NCBI GenBank assembly: GCA_916048095.2
Contig: OU696588.1
Span: 6,998,501-7,062,500 of the forward strand
Length of the DNA stretch: 64,000 bases
Source of the DNA: Sacculina carcini
Taxonomy: Eukaryota; Arthropoda; Thecostraca; Sacculinidae
Direction of reading: 5' to 3'
Both the position numbers and the translations under genes were made by a program. Shown here one piece after another: positions 49,802 through 61,100 of this stretch (position 1 is its first letter; every line of letters starts with the position of its first letter). The notes below the pieces were generated by a model. It saw only the letters and a list, made by a program, of their open reading frames with translations, was not told the DNA's origin and did not search any database.

Positions 49802-52800
49802 TCACATCATCCATTCAAGGCGACAATTCTTTACCATTTTATATCCGCGATCCAACAACAGGCTGCAATTTTCTAATCGACACTGGCGCTCAATATAGTT
49901 TATTGCCCGCCAAATGCAGACTGGTGCGTAGCTCCACTGCTTCACAGCCAGTGAAATCTCCCTTGGTGCTACAAGCTGTGAATTAGTCTCACATCAACAC
50001 CTACGAAAGTTTTTCTACCTGCGTGTCTTTAGGTCTCAGACGCAATTTTCACTGGACCTTTATAATTGCCGATATTGACACAGCCATCATTGGTATCGAC
50101 TTCCTCTCTCACCACAATATCAACGTTATCCCACGTGAACGTCAAATTGTGGACGGCGAAACCGGTTTGAAAGCCACAGGCATAACTCGCCGGAAATCGC
50201 TCAATATTTCAGTATGCGCTCCTCAGCACGACAAAGTATGTAGATTTACTGTCAAAGTACCCTGGGTTGTTGTCTCCAATGGTATTTACTAGTACATCTA
50301 ATCATGGCGTTTTTCATCGCATTCAAATACGAGGAAAGCCTGTTTTTTGCCACCCGCGAAAGCTTGATGAGGCCAGGCTCAAGATAGCCAAAGATGAGTT
50401 CCAACGCATGCTCGATCAAGGTATAATACGCCCTAGTCAGAGTCCGTACGCGTCTGCCCTACACTTGGTGCCAAAAGCGCGAGATGGCGAATGGAGGCCA
50501 TGCGGAGACTTCAGAGCTCTCAATAATATCACAGTACCCGATAGATATCCAATTCTCTATTTACAAGATTTTACAGCAGCTCTGCACGGAACCAACATAT
50601 TCACCAAAATAGATCTGGTGAAAGCAATCTTTCAAGTGCCTGTATATCCACAAGATATTTCAAAGACTGCCATTTGTACACCCTTTGGATCCTTTGAAAT
50701 GCTGTGAATGCTTTTTGGCTTGAGTAAAAGCGCGCAAACCATGCAGCGTCTGCTGGATACAATTATTCGAGGACTTGATTTCGTATTCGTCTACATTGAC
50801 GATTTTTTGGTTGCTAGCAAATCAGAAACTGAGCATTTGAGACATTTAGATATAGTTTTTGATCGGTTCCATGCACATGATATTATGATTAATATCGAGA
50901 AATGTGTTTTTGGCAAGCGCGAAATAACCTTTTTAGTTCACATAATCACCGAACGCGGCATCTCACCGCATGACGGTGCAACGAAGGCTATCACCGAATA
51001 CCTACGTCCTGTTTCGCACCAACAATTGCGCAGGTATTTAGGCATGGTGAATTTTTATCATCGTTTCTTGCCGAACGCCGCGACTCTTCTCGCGCCCCTC
51101 CATCGTTTGCTGACAAATAACGCCAAGCGCTCCAAGGTGCCTGTCGTGTGGACAGATGAGACAGAGCAAGCATTTGATGAGAGTAAAGCCGCTCTCAGCT
51201 CAGCTACTATCCTTTGCCATCAGAACGATTCAGCTCAACTTGGGTTATTCACTGACGCCAGCAATTCAAGTATAGGTGCTGTACTACAACAACTGAGTGA
51301 CGGTGTCTGGCAGCCATTGGCCTTTTGGTCTAAGCAACTCAACTCCGCTCAAACAATGTATAGTGCTTTTGGTCGCTAGGTACTTGCTGTTTACTTATCG
51401 GTGCGTCATTTTCGTCCATACTTGGATGGTCGTGAATTTATCATCTTCACCGACCACAAACCTATTGTGCACGATATTAGAGCACCCACATTCACCCACC
51501 ACTTCACCCATCATTCACCACGTGAGCAGCGTCATTTGGATTTTATCCTGCAATTTACTTCAGATGTGCGTCACATCAGTGGTAAAGACAATGTTGTCTC
51601 AGACGCTCTGTCTAGAATATTTTCTTGCAGTGATCTACCAAGTGTTAATATCAGAGAAATGGCAGAATCACAGCAGGCCCAGTCCGATTTAATCGATTCA
51701 GCGGGTAGCTTAAAGTTGCAGTGGATTGAATTTCCCGCCATTTCCGACCGCAAACTCCTGTGTGACACGTCCTTAGACAAGTCACGCCCCTTTATGCCTG
51801 AAGCGATGCGTAGGCGTGTTTTCCAGTCACTTCACAACATGTCCCACCCGGGTCGAACCGCCACGCTCAAGCTTATAGCTGAACGGTTTGTTTTCTAGTT
51901 GGACACGCACGTCGCTAGTTGGACACGCACTTGTTTACAGTGTCAACAATTGAAGGTCTCATGACACAATTCGTCACCTGCTGCCCAGTTTCAACTACCA
52001 TCACGGAGATATAGTAGATATATATATAGATATAGTAGGTCCGCTACCGTACTCGCAAAATTGCCAGTATATTCTGACAATTGTTGATCGGTTTACTAGA
52101 TGGCCTGAGGCATGTCCGATACCTGATGTATCAGCTGAAACTATTGCTCGATATTTCGTATCCACGTGGATATCCCGTTTCGGTGTGCCAGCTACTATAG
52201 TGTCTGACAGGGGTAGTCAATTAACTTCAAACTTGTGGCGAGAAATTAATAATCGTTTAGGGGCTCATATCCGTTTCACTACTGCTTACCATCCTGCGGC
52301 AAACGGAATGGTCGAGAGACTGCACCGACAATTGAAAAGCGCTTTACGAGGGTGCATAAATTGTGTTGACAGATTATCAATTGTTATATTAGGTATCAGA
52401 ACCTGTATTAAAGAACCACTCAATTGTTCCTGTGCTGAACTTGTTTACGGTACCAAACTTCATCTTCCTAGTTAATTTTTCGACACAAATACTAACAAAA
52501 CCAGCGCGTGTGAGTTTGCAAGACAGCTCTCTCAGCATTTCAGGTCCGTGAGACCACAGCAGCCGAGACCTGTCGATAAAGCAGTCTTCAAGCTGCCTGC
52601 GCTGGATTGGGCCGAATTCGTGTTTGTGCGGCACGACGGTCATCGCCGTCCATTGCAGCCGGTGTACGACGGGCCGTACAAGGTGCTCAACAGAACACCG
52701 AAGACGTACACCATTGAACGCAATGGCTCAGATGTCGTCAACATTGACCGACTCCGACCAGCCTTCATTGACAACAATATACAGCCAACGCCGGAGACAG

Positions 52801-52949
52801 ATAGCACATTGTTGGCGGTTCCAGTGCCACAACAACATGCTGGTACACGTCCAGCAGAACAACAATTATCCGGTGACACAGCAACGCCACAACATATTCA
52901 TTCTCGATCAGGCCGACGCATCAGGCCACCTGTTCGTTTCTCGCCCTGA
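49764..52949 (+). pseudogene. G9 pol, multiple stops and frameshifts
   Basis: Protease LIDTGAQYSLLP, then TAG (49983-49985). RT after a frame change near 50280: ASALHLVPKARDGEWRPCGD, FTKIDLVKAIFQVPV and YIDDFLVASK, with TGA at 50705-50707. RNase H: LFTDASNSSIGAVL, TAG at 51377-51379, then FTDHKPIVHD. Integrase zinc region to 51898, then disrupted (an 18-bp TTGGACACGCAC duplication and a TATA expansion near 52010-52030). Later blocks: TIVSDRGSQL (Asp) and NGMVERLHRQLK (Glu), and a C-terminal VYDGPYKVLNR GPY module. Confidence 0.92.
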
Positions 52950-52966
52950 TCTGAGGAGGGGGCTCC

Positions 52967-53814
52967 TGTGGCGTACACACTTGTTCACACACACATGTTT
53001 CTTTTCATATTGTTTTTATTTTGTAATGATTGTCGTTGTATTATTTTATTTTATGCGTTACGTGTTTATGTTGTGCGTATTAAGCGTGCGTTATGTGTGT
53101 GTGTGCGTGCGTTTGCGTTATATGCGATGCGTGTTTGTTTCATTGCATAAATTCATTTCATTGAATAAATTCACACACTTTGCAATATGTTTTTATGTAT
53201 GTTTGCACCGTGCACAACACCGGATGTGTTATTTTCGTCGCCTATTTGCGCCGTGTGTTTACGTCGCCGTCTGGCTATGTCATCAAAGTCTGGCTATGTC
53301 GTGTATGTGTCGCGCTGTATATCCGCGCCGCCTGTGTGCTTGTGTCTGTCTGTCTGAGCCGCCTGTGTGCGCTGCCCATTCTCCACGCAAGCCGGAGGAA
53401 GTGCTACTATGTGTTCACACCACCCACGACGATGGTAGTCCAGCTATTTCCCGCGACAATTCACACGACTGTTTTACTCAGACGTCGCACGGCACGTCCC
53501 AGACGGTCACGTGACCGGTGTCCTACATGGAGTGAAGGGATTCCGGCCGATGCTACAGGTGTTGGACAAGTCAGTCGAGAATAGTGCGTGCTTTCACACA
53601 GTGCTAGAGTGTTCGCTCGCTTCATTGTGTTCCCGCTACTTATTCGTACTCCCCGCGTATTCGTGTTCAGCCGCTGCGGGTATCGTATCTTATTGTATTG
53701 TTTCGTAATTGTAATTATGTATTAATGTTATGTCAATGTGTTAATATAATATATAGCTGATTTACTAATTGTTTTCTATGGATGTTTAACTGTACTTAAC
53801 AAGTGTAGTTAACA
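52967..53814 (+). repeat. G9 3' LTR
   Basis: 848 bp, preceded by the purine tract GAGGAGGGGGCTCC. Confidence 0.93.
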
Positions 53815-53818
53815 CTCT

Positions 53819-53939
53819 CTCTTGTGTCTCCAACAGGAGCTTCACAGCGCGTTCGTCCATACTAATGTTCAAGGTCAATATCAAAACAACACAGGAGCAG
53901 ACAAGCTTCGAACACCACTGTCAATACAAGAATGTGTAT
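53819..53939 (-). pseudogene. LINE-b 5' end and ORF1 start
   Basis: The minus strand gives a ~70-nt 5' UTR, then ATG at about 53869 and MDERAVKLLLETQE, which runs into G9. On the far side the coil continues in a frame one base off. This is the start of LINE-b ORF1. Confidence 0.65.
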
Positions 53940-53943
53940 GTGT

Positions 53944-54096
53944 CATTGTGTATGTGTTGCAGGACCATGTGTGCGTGAGCCTGTTTGTACGTGTGTCCAA
54001 TCATCCTGTCCTGTTATGTGTGTACTTGTAAATACAGTCCGTCCAAAACACTCACTTTGTCAACTTGTGTCGCTCCGTGGCGAGCCAAACGCCACA
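53944..54096 (+). repeat. G5 3' LTR, second part
   Basis: Resumes at CATTGTGTATGTGTTGC, the point where 27613-27711 breaks off, and ends AACGCCACA followed by TSD TGGT. Confidence 0.88.
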
Positions 54097-54100
54097 TGGT

Positions 54101-54806
54101 CAAATGACCAGGCGTGTTTGCGCTGCTTCAAGAGATTTCGCAGTTGTATCGGAATTGGTCTTCTATGCGTGTTGCGTTTCAGCACATATCGCACGGGGCA
54201 ATATACATTTAGTATGTCCATAAATATCTCGACGAATTTATCGTATTTTTCCTCAACATTCGTTGAGGCGTAAACGTGTGTCCAGTTGGCGTTTCTCATG
54301 ATTGAGTGAATTGCGTATACGTCGACATTTTTGAGATTTCGTTTTAACTCGCCTTCGTTTCGTTCTCTTCTTGTTCGTAAATTGAAATCGAATTCGATTA
54401 TCGTCCTTTTTGAGGTGTTCCGTATTCGCAAGTCTCTACGCTGGTGTTTTTGAGAGAGTCAGGCGCGTTGGTGGCTACAACGTCGATCAGAGTGTTGGCC
54501 GGCCGATATGTAGGTTTGTGTCTGTTGCATATGGTAAAGTTGTATGTCTAGAGCATTGTTGATAGCTTTTGTCCAGATGAATTGTTCGTTTGGCTAAGAA
54601 TACAGCAATTAAAATCTCCTCCAATAATGATAGGCATTACTGGGTTAATCGACATAATATGTTGTAGTTGACTTTCGAAGTCGTCAAAGTCTAAGTTTAA
54701 CTGGGATATCAAATAATTAGGCGGTCTATATACACTAGCTATTATGATATTGCACGTATTCAAGATTAATTTCAGCCATAGAATTTCCAAGTCACTATTG
54801 GGTTCG

Positions 54807-54876
<70 letters not shown>

Positions 54877-55012
54877 TGTATGTGTGTGAGGGGGTGTTTT
54901 GTGTGTGATTGTGTGTGAGTGTGTGTGTGTGGATGGTGAGACTATATATATACACATATATATGTATCTTTTGCATAGTAATTTTGCACTGAAAAGCCTT
55001 TTTGTTTGACAA
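54101..55012 (-). pseudogene. LINE-d ORF2: endonuclease and linker, split by G5
   Basis: Minus-strand LKLILNTCNIIIASVYRPPN and MPIIIGGDFNCCIL are endonuclease blocks. Downstream frames encode RNTSKRTIIEFDFN, EEKYDKFVEIFMDILN and IQLRNLLKQRKHAWSFDH of the linker, ending at the TGGT TSD. The other flank of G5 (26700-26896) is the presumed continuation but is too degraded to confirm by protein. A GT microsatellite (54811-54872) expands inside it. Confidence 0.75.
54811..54940. repeat. GT microsatellite
   Basis: About 30 GT units followed by a looser GT-rich tract. Confidence 0.95.
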
Positions 55013-55089
55013 AAGGAGTGCAATAAACGTGTAGCAGGCGCGTCATTTTTGACCCACCTAAACTAATTGTGTATATTCTATATAACTAT

Positions 55090-55436
55090 GATCTTGTACT
55101 TGTATTTTATCAATTCCTTAAATTGTATCATGTTATGTTAATTGTGTTTGTCATATTGTATTATGTTGTGCTATTGTATAATGTGGTTGTTAAATTGGAT
55201 TGTTAGTGACACAATACACATCCGTTCTGCCCGGTGCACGTAGCTTGTTTTCTGAGGCCGTTTGCCTGTGTTTTTACTGTTGTGGGCGAAAACACACTCA
55301 CCCTCGTTCACACGAGCGCACCCTCACACCCACTCACACACACCCACACACACACCGTGACCTCCACGCAACCTTGACCACACAACACACGCATGCGCAC
55401 AGTAAGTTGCACACAAGCACACAACACTCAACTACA
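55090..55436 (-). repeat. G10 3' LTR (inner end clear, outer end unresolved)
   Basis: On the minus strand the purine tract ATGGGGAGG is followed by TGTAGTTGAGTG at 55436, the expected LTR start. The clan LTRs end TACA, and several TGTA candidates on the plus strand lie between 55090 and 55180, so the outer end is not fixed. No second LTR is in the window. Confidence 0.55.
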
Positions 55437-55485
55437 CCTCCCCATGATATTCTATCACAAAACATTAAACACCGCGCACATAACA

Positions 55486-56475
55486 TCACTCAGCACACTC
55501 GCAATAACGGGCCGGCGGTTGTCGATCTCGCGTGCTGCGACGCAGCCCCTCAACCGGGCCTGCAGTGCCTGCGTCTGCAGGAGGCTGGGCAGCTGGATCA
55601 CTGACAACGGCCTGGCTTGCATGCTCTGCCTGTCCGCCGTCATCACTACCTGGCAGGTGCGTCACAATCAGTAGTGGCCCAGTAGCATCGTCCTCATCGA
55701 TGCCGACGTCTACGTTGTCGCTGCCACCAGAGCAGTAGCGCGGCCGAACGTCGCGTACGTGACGAGGCATCCCGTTCACATTCACCGCTTGCTCAGATAC
55801 AACGCCAGTGACGCGGCCAGGTCGCGACTGCTCCGTGCAACGCGTGCCTCGCTGTCGCACCCACACTCTGTCGCCAGCGCGATACGGCCCCCCTCCGCTT
55901 TGCTGCCGCCAGTCAGAGTTGTTGTCGCTACCGACGGCTGCAGACTCAGCTGCACGCACACAGTCTCTCACCGGGTATATGTAGACGACGGCAGCAGGCG
56001 CAGGTGACGAATCACGCGGCGTCACGTTATAAAGGTGCACGGCTTCAGCAATGCTGCACTGCTTCCGCGCCGCCAGCACCTTTATCGTCCGGTGATTGCG
56101 CTCAACAATTGCATTGCCGCTCGGCGCGTGTGCGGCCCGAAAGCGCAGGCCAACGTTCCAGCTGGCAGCAAAAGCGGCGAAGCAGCGGCTGCGGAATATG
56201 GTGTCATTGTCGCACAGTAGTTCGACGCAACCACCGCGCTCGTAAAACACCTGCTGCAGCTGCTCGACGACAGAGGCTGCATCCGGCCTGCGTAATGGCC
56301 GCCACACGCTGAAACGCGACGGGCCGCAGTCTACCACAGACAGGTTGTGCTGGTGGCCGTGATGAGTCACGTCAACTGCGAGGCGCGACCAGTTTGGCAG
56401 CGTCCAGTTCCGCCATGTTTATATGGCCGCAGTCAGTTTCCTTGCGCAGCCAACTAGCATCTTCTACATTCGTGT
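55486..56475 (-). pseudogene. G10: RNase H scrap fused to integrase, G2/G7/G8 clan
   Basis: From 56475 the minus strand encodes EDASWLRKETDCGHINMAEL, the clan RNase H block, then about 20 nt later jumps out of frame into integrase at WSRLAVDVTHHG, so RNase H end and integrase zinc finger are deleted. The integrase core has Asp (LAVDVTHH), Asp (LLCDNDT) and Glu (AIVERNH), then the C-terminal VWVRQRGTRCTE ... VNGMPRHVRDVRPR module and a stop at 55486. GC-rich codon use differs from its neighbours. Upstream gag, protease and RT are lost or lie beyond LINE-e. Confidence 0.88.
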
Positions 56476-56594
56476 GTGAACCGTGGTTGTGGTCGGACGT
56501 GCTTATGCGACCTTAGTTTCAGTGTAACAACGCGCCCAGTAATATTCCAGTGTAGTGAGCAACAGTAGTGTGTTTATAAATTGACCTTGAGCTC

Positions 56595-57458
56595 ATGATC
56601 ATGAGTTCGAGCGAGGATTGTGACGAACGCTCGAGTGAAACAGCTAGTGCTGCGAACAAGCAACTCATGCTGACGGCAATGAAAAGCATAGTTGCGGTGT
56701 CAAGCAAAACAAGTGCAAAAAAGCGAAAAAGGAGCAAAAAATCACCACAGCAACCGTCAAAGCAAGCTGAGTTGACTGTCGACGGAGACACCGGAAAGCT
56801 CGAAAACCTGATCCGATCATCCACCCAACTGATAGTAGAAAAATTCGAAACAAAATTTGACTACATGGTGCGGCGAATGGAAATGCTGGAAAGCGAGCTG
56901 CACGATAAAGATGAAAAAATAGCTGAATTAGAGCGACAGTTACGGACAAGCCAGGAAGAAAACTCGGCTCTAAAAAGAAGTACAGAACAACTCGAATATC
57001 GAGCAAATGCTTCAACGCTGATATTGACATCCGAACAGTTCGGAGATCGACAGCCCGCTGAAACATACCAACAACTCGAGGAAACGATTATAGACAGCTT
57101 AAAGGAATCACTACCGGAAATTGTTCTGAAAAAGGAAGATTTCAAGGAAGTCAAAAGATTGTACGGAAAAAATAAAGTTCTTTGCGAGTTCACCCGAGTG
57201 GGAACAAAGAAGATGATATATGAAATGCGTTTCATACAAGCCCAGCGAGGAGCGAGTCGACCGCGAATCTACATGAACGAACTGCTCACACAACGAAACC
57301 GACAGATCTTCAACAACCTTCTGCAGTTGAGAAGAGAAAAACGACTGTACACTGTGTTCACCAGAAACGGAGTCGCATACTGCAAAGTTACGAAAGATTC
57401 AAACGCGGTGAGAATCCCCGAGGAAAGTAAGTTGACCGAGCTTATTGCGAGCATATAA
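56595..57458 (+). CDS. LINE-e ORF1 protein
   Basis: 287 residues (MIMSSSEDCDERS; a second Met is two codons on). A basic KKRKRSKKSPQQ stretch near residue 43 may be a nuclear signal. A long coiled coil (MEMLESELHDKDEKIAELER ... RTSQEENSALKRSTEQLEYR, about residues 94-135) fits trimerisation. The C-terminal part (EFTRVGTKKMIYEMRFIQA, RIYMNELLTQRNRQIFNNLL) resembles the RNA-binding region of L1-type ORF1 proteins. Expected to coat LINE RNA. Confidence 0.82.
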   Translation: MIMSSSEDCDERSSETASAANKQLMLTAMKSIVAVSSKTSAKKRKRSKKSPQQPSKQAELTVDGDTGKLENLIRSSTQLIVEKFETKFDYMVRRMEMLESELHDKDEKIAELERQLRTSQEENSALKRSTEQLEYRANASTLILTSEQFGDRQPAETYQQLEETIIDSLKESLPEIVLKKEDFKEVKRLYGKNKVLCEFTRVGTKKMIYEMRFIQAQRGASRPRIYMNELLTQRNRQIFNNLLQLRREKRLYTVFTRNGVAYCKVTKDSNAVRIPEESKLTELIASI

Positions 57459-58173
57459 ACACAGATAACGATAGAAAGTTCTGCATTTAGCAGCATAATA
57501 TAATCCTTGAGTAATAATATAGCATAAACCGTCCAATGCACCGACTAAGATTGCATAGCTGAACATTCGTTGACAGTACAGGCATCGTATACTCCTGGAC
57601 ATATAAGTTGCAAAATGTAACTGCAGCAAGGCATAGAATTGGAGAAATACGCAGATTCGCAACACATCCATAGTCATATAATATTAAAGAAAGTGACGGT
57701 TGGTATCTAGTTGTTCACTACAATACTCCTCAATGTACAAGTGATAGACAGTCGGGCGCGATGTTTTTGCTGATACCACGCACGAACTAGCCATAACCAT
57801 TCTTAACTACACTTATACACTACATATACTTCCTGACACACGCACTTACATGACACTATACACGAACACCAACACACACCTGTACATCGACAACACAAGC
57901 GCACCCAGACACCTCAAGCAGATCATTACACGTCGAAAACTGGAGCACATGGGCATACCCAAGACACCTTACAAACGAAGGTACACTCAGGCACCTCACA
58001 CACACAGAAAAAATCTGAAATCTGGCACACATGGTTACGCACAAATACCTGGAGGCGAAATTTTTCATTCGAACTGTAATTTTTCCCCGTTATCAATCTA
58101 CAATATCGGCACCCTTAGCGCAGTTTAAAAAGTTTTGTTCGGCAAAGTTTATTGTTGAAATAGTCAAAAAGAA
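57459..58173 (+). other. LINE-e inter-ORF spacer
   Basis: 715 nt without a conserved ORF; unusually long for an L1-type spacer. CA-rich near 57830-58010. Confidence 0.6.
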
Positions 58174-61100
58174 ATGATCAGGTCCAACAGCAGCACGTTA
58201 AATATTATGTCAATGAACTGTAGAGGACTGGGCGAAGTAAAGAAAAGACGAGATGTTATCAATTATTTGAAGACAAAAAAAGACAACAACGTAGTATTTT
58301 TACAAGATACCCATATGACAAAGGAAAAGATACCGTTGTTCAACTCAATATGGAATGGAAGCTGTTACCATTCGATTAGTGAGAAGTTCCCCAACAGTAG
58401 AGGCGTTGTCATCTGCTTAAACAAAAACTTTTCTCATACGCAGCTGGAATGCGAGACTTCCAGCACAGGCAATTTTGTATACGTGAAAATATTAGTCGAT
58501 AAAGAGTCGTACGCCCTGATCAATATTTACGGCCCAAACGAAGATTCACCTACGTTTTTCCAAACAATAGACGAACTGTGCAAATGTTCACATGCTGATC
58601 ATATAATCATTGCCGGTGATTTTAATTTCACGATGAACCAGTCCAAAGATACTCTGCACTACAAAAAAGAACACAACTTGAAAGCGAAATACGTATTCAA
58701 GCAAACCGCAAATAATCACGGCCTGATTGATATTTGGAGAAACTTGCATGAAGACGAAAATGTGTATACATGGTTCAAAAAAACACCGTTAAAATGTAGC
58801 CGACTTGATATGTTTTTTATTAGCGACCACTTAGCAAACAGAGTGGAAAGTTGTGAAATCGTTCCGGGCTATAGAACTGATCATTCAATGGTAAAACTTA
58901 AAATAGCAACGTACGTAAACAGAGGGCCCGGTTTATGGAAATTCAATGACTCACTCTTAGACGATGACGAATACGTGAAGAGAATAAATGCTTGCATTAT
59001 AGAGACAATTAATATGTACAACACACAAAAAAGAGTGTTAGAATTGAAGCAGCTGGACGTGGACAACTTGAGAGTTAACATTAGTATGGAGCTGCTGTAT
59101 GAAACCTTACTGCTAATGATTCGCGGGGAAACAATCAGTTACAGCTCTCACAGAAAAAGAATCCTGAAACTAGAGTTGGCCAAACTGGAAGATGATATAA
59201 ATGATCAACAGGCAAAATTCAACGTTTCAAAAAGTCCACAGGATTTTGCTCGAGTAGAAGAGGCAAAACAAAGACTGGAGCTGAAACGTGAAAAAATTGT
59301 ACAGGGGCTGATAATCAGATCAAAGTGTAACTGGCATGAACAAGGTGAAAAAAGCACAAAGTATATTTTAACATTAGAAAAAAGAAACGCCATCAGAAAG
59401 TCAATAACATATTTGCATCACGAAGGGGAAAAAGTAAGTGAACAAGCTTTAATATTGAAATTGATGGGCGACAAAATAAAGTTAACATACAAAGCAGCGG
59501 CGACAACACCAATAGATCCACGAGATATGCAAGCTTTACGAAAGATCACAAGGGAGCAAGCAGTTCGCTTAGAACAACAAATTACACTCGAAGAACTCAA
59601 AGCCACAATGTCAAGAATGAAAAGCGGTAAATCACCAGGACCAAATGGTTTTACGATAGGTTTCTTTAAAAAATTCTGGTACCCAATCGGCCATATCTTA
59701 CTTAAAGCGTTCAAAGAAACACAGTTAAGAGGTGAATTAATACGATCACATAATGAGGCATCAATAACCATGATTCCTAAGAGTGGTACCACGGGCCACC
59801 AGATTAAAGATTGGCGTCCAATATCCTTATTGAACGTAGACTTCAAGATTTTATCAAGGACGATTGCCGAAAGGATCAAACAAGTAATTCCAGGGTTGAT
59901 CAGTCAAACACAAACTGCATATATCCGAGGGAGAAACATCGCTGAAAACTCCAGATTGGTATTTGACCTCATCCACCATTGTCACAAAAACCAAATTGCG
60001 GCCGTAATCCTGGCAGCGGATTTCCAATCGGCATTTGATACAGTATCGTGGACGTATATGGAAAATATTCTAGAAACACATAACTTTGGGCCTTTGTTTA
60101 GAAGTCTTATCAATTTGTTATATTTCAACAAGCGAAATTATTCCAGGATAGGCATGAACGGATATATAGGTGAAAAAATATTCCTAGAACGCGGAATTAG
60201 ACAAGGTGATCCTATATCTGGCTATTTGTTCAACCTCGCAGTAGAATTAATTGCTGTCAGGCTTGCAAAAGCAAGTGACGTCCGAGGAATCCAAATACAC
60301 GATCAAGTTGAAATAAAAATATCACAATATGCTGACGATACTGTTCTATTTCTCGAAGGTGACGCCCAAAATATTGAAAATGCAACCAACGAACTGGTGA
60401 AATTTGCAGAGATGTCTGGACTCAAACTGAATCAAGCAAAAACCAAGCTGCTTGCCCTTGGTGGTTGTGCTCCAGTTACCCCAGCCGTAAGCAACAATTG
60501 GGTAGAAGAGCTGAAAATACTAGGAATACACTACACCGCGGACAATACGAGAATAAGAGAAAACTACACGAGAGTCATGAAAAGTGCAGAGTTAGAGCTG
60601 GCGCTGTGGTGCAAGAGAAATTTGACGCCAATAGGAAGAATAACGATAATAAAAGCACTTATCATATCCAAATTTGTGCATTTGTTCAGTTCCATTCCAA
60701 GTTTAAGCAAGAATCAACTGAAAAATTTGTCAAGTATTCTGTTCAAATTTGTATGGAACAATAAGACAGATAAAATTAAGCGTAAACAACTTATTCAGAA
60801 ATACAGCGAAGACGGATTATGTATGATCGACATCGTAGCTTTCATGCGCAGCATAAAGGCTCGATGGATAAGTAAACTGGCGAACGAAACAGACGGACTC
60901 TGGACTAGCTTAGCTAGGCTAAGCATTCCAGACGTCGGCGATTTAGTGAATTACGGAACACAAAAATTGAAAAAAATTGAAAGCAAAATAACAAACGAGT
61001 TTTGGAAGGACGTTCTAATAGCCTGGCGATATTTTATCGAAAACTCCAATCAGGAAGACAGCACCATCATCTGTGAAAGTTTATGGTACTCCGATTATAC

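Larger units (their letters stand above)
47270..53814 (+). mobile_element. G9: CsRn1-like LTR retrotransposon, degraded
   Basis: LTRs 47270-48053 (784 bp, with a ~60-bp internal loss near its start) and 52967-53814 (848 bp). TSD CTCT is at 47266-47269 and 53815-53818, within LINE-b ORF1. tRNA-Trp-type primer site and a -1 frameshift between gag and pol. Pol carries stops and frameshifts. Confidence 0.95.
27712..53939 (-). mobile_element. LINE-b: non-LTR retrotransposon hosting five later insertions
   Basis: A minus-strand LINE inserted in the G5 3' LTR (TSD GTGT). Its pieces are: 5' end and ORF1 start (53819-53939), ORF1 (46770-47265), the linker before RT (40092-40968, with 46662-46690), a short RT piece (34121-34150), and RT to 3' end (27712-29593). 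Frames rejoin when G6 and LINE-c are removed: LTKA|FDRI at 34121/29593 and KKHSV|VGVF at 40092/34150. The 3' end is AATAAATGCAAACAAACAAAG-like. The endonuclease domain is not found, so this copy is also internally deleted. Confidence 0.85.
26901..54096 (+). mobile_element. G5: miniature CsRn1-like LTR element split by nested insertions
   Basis: The 5' LTR is 26901-27149 (249 bp), the internal part 27150-27612, and the 3' LTR is split into 27613-27711 and 53944-54096. TSD TGGT is at 26897-26900 and 54097-54100. Without the nested DNA the element is about 0.96 kb. The internal 463 bp carry a TGGTGCCCCGAGTGAGG primer-site candidate at 27151 and a GTGGGGAGCC purine tract before the 3' LTR, but no recognisable gag or pol, so it resembles a TRIM/LARD-type non-autonomous element. 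Nearly all of the span is later insertions. Confidence 0.82.
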
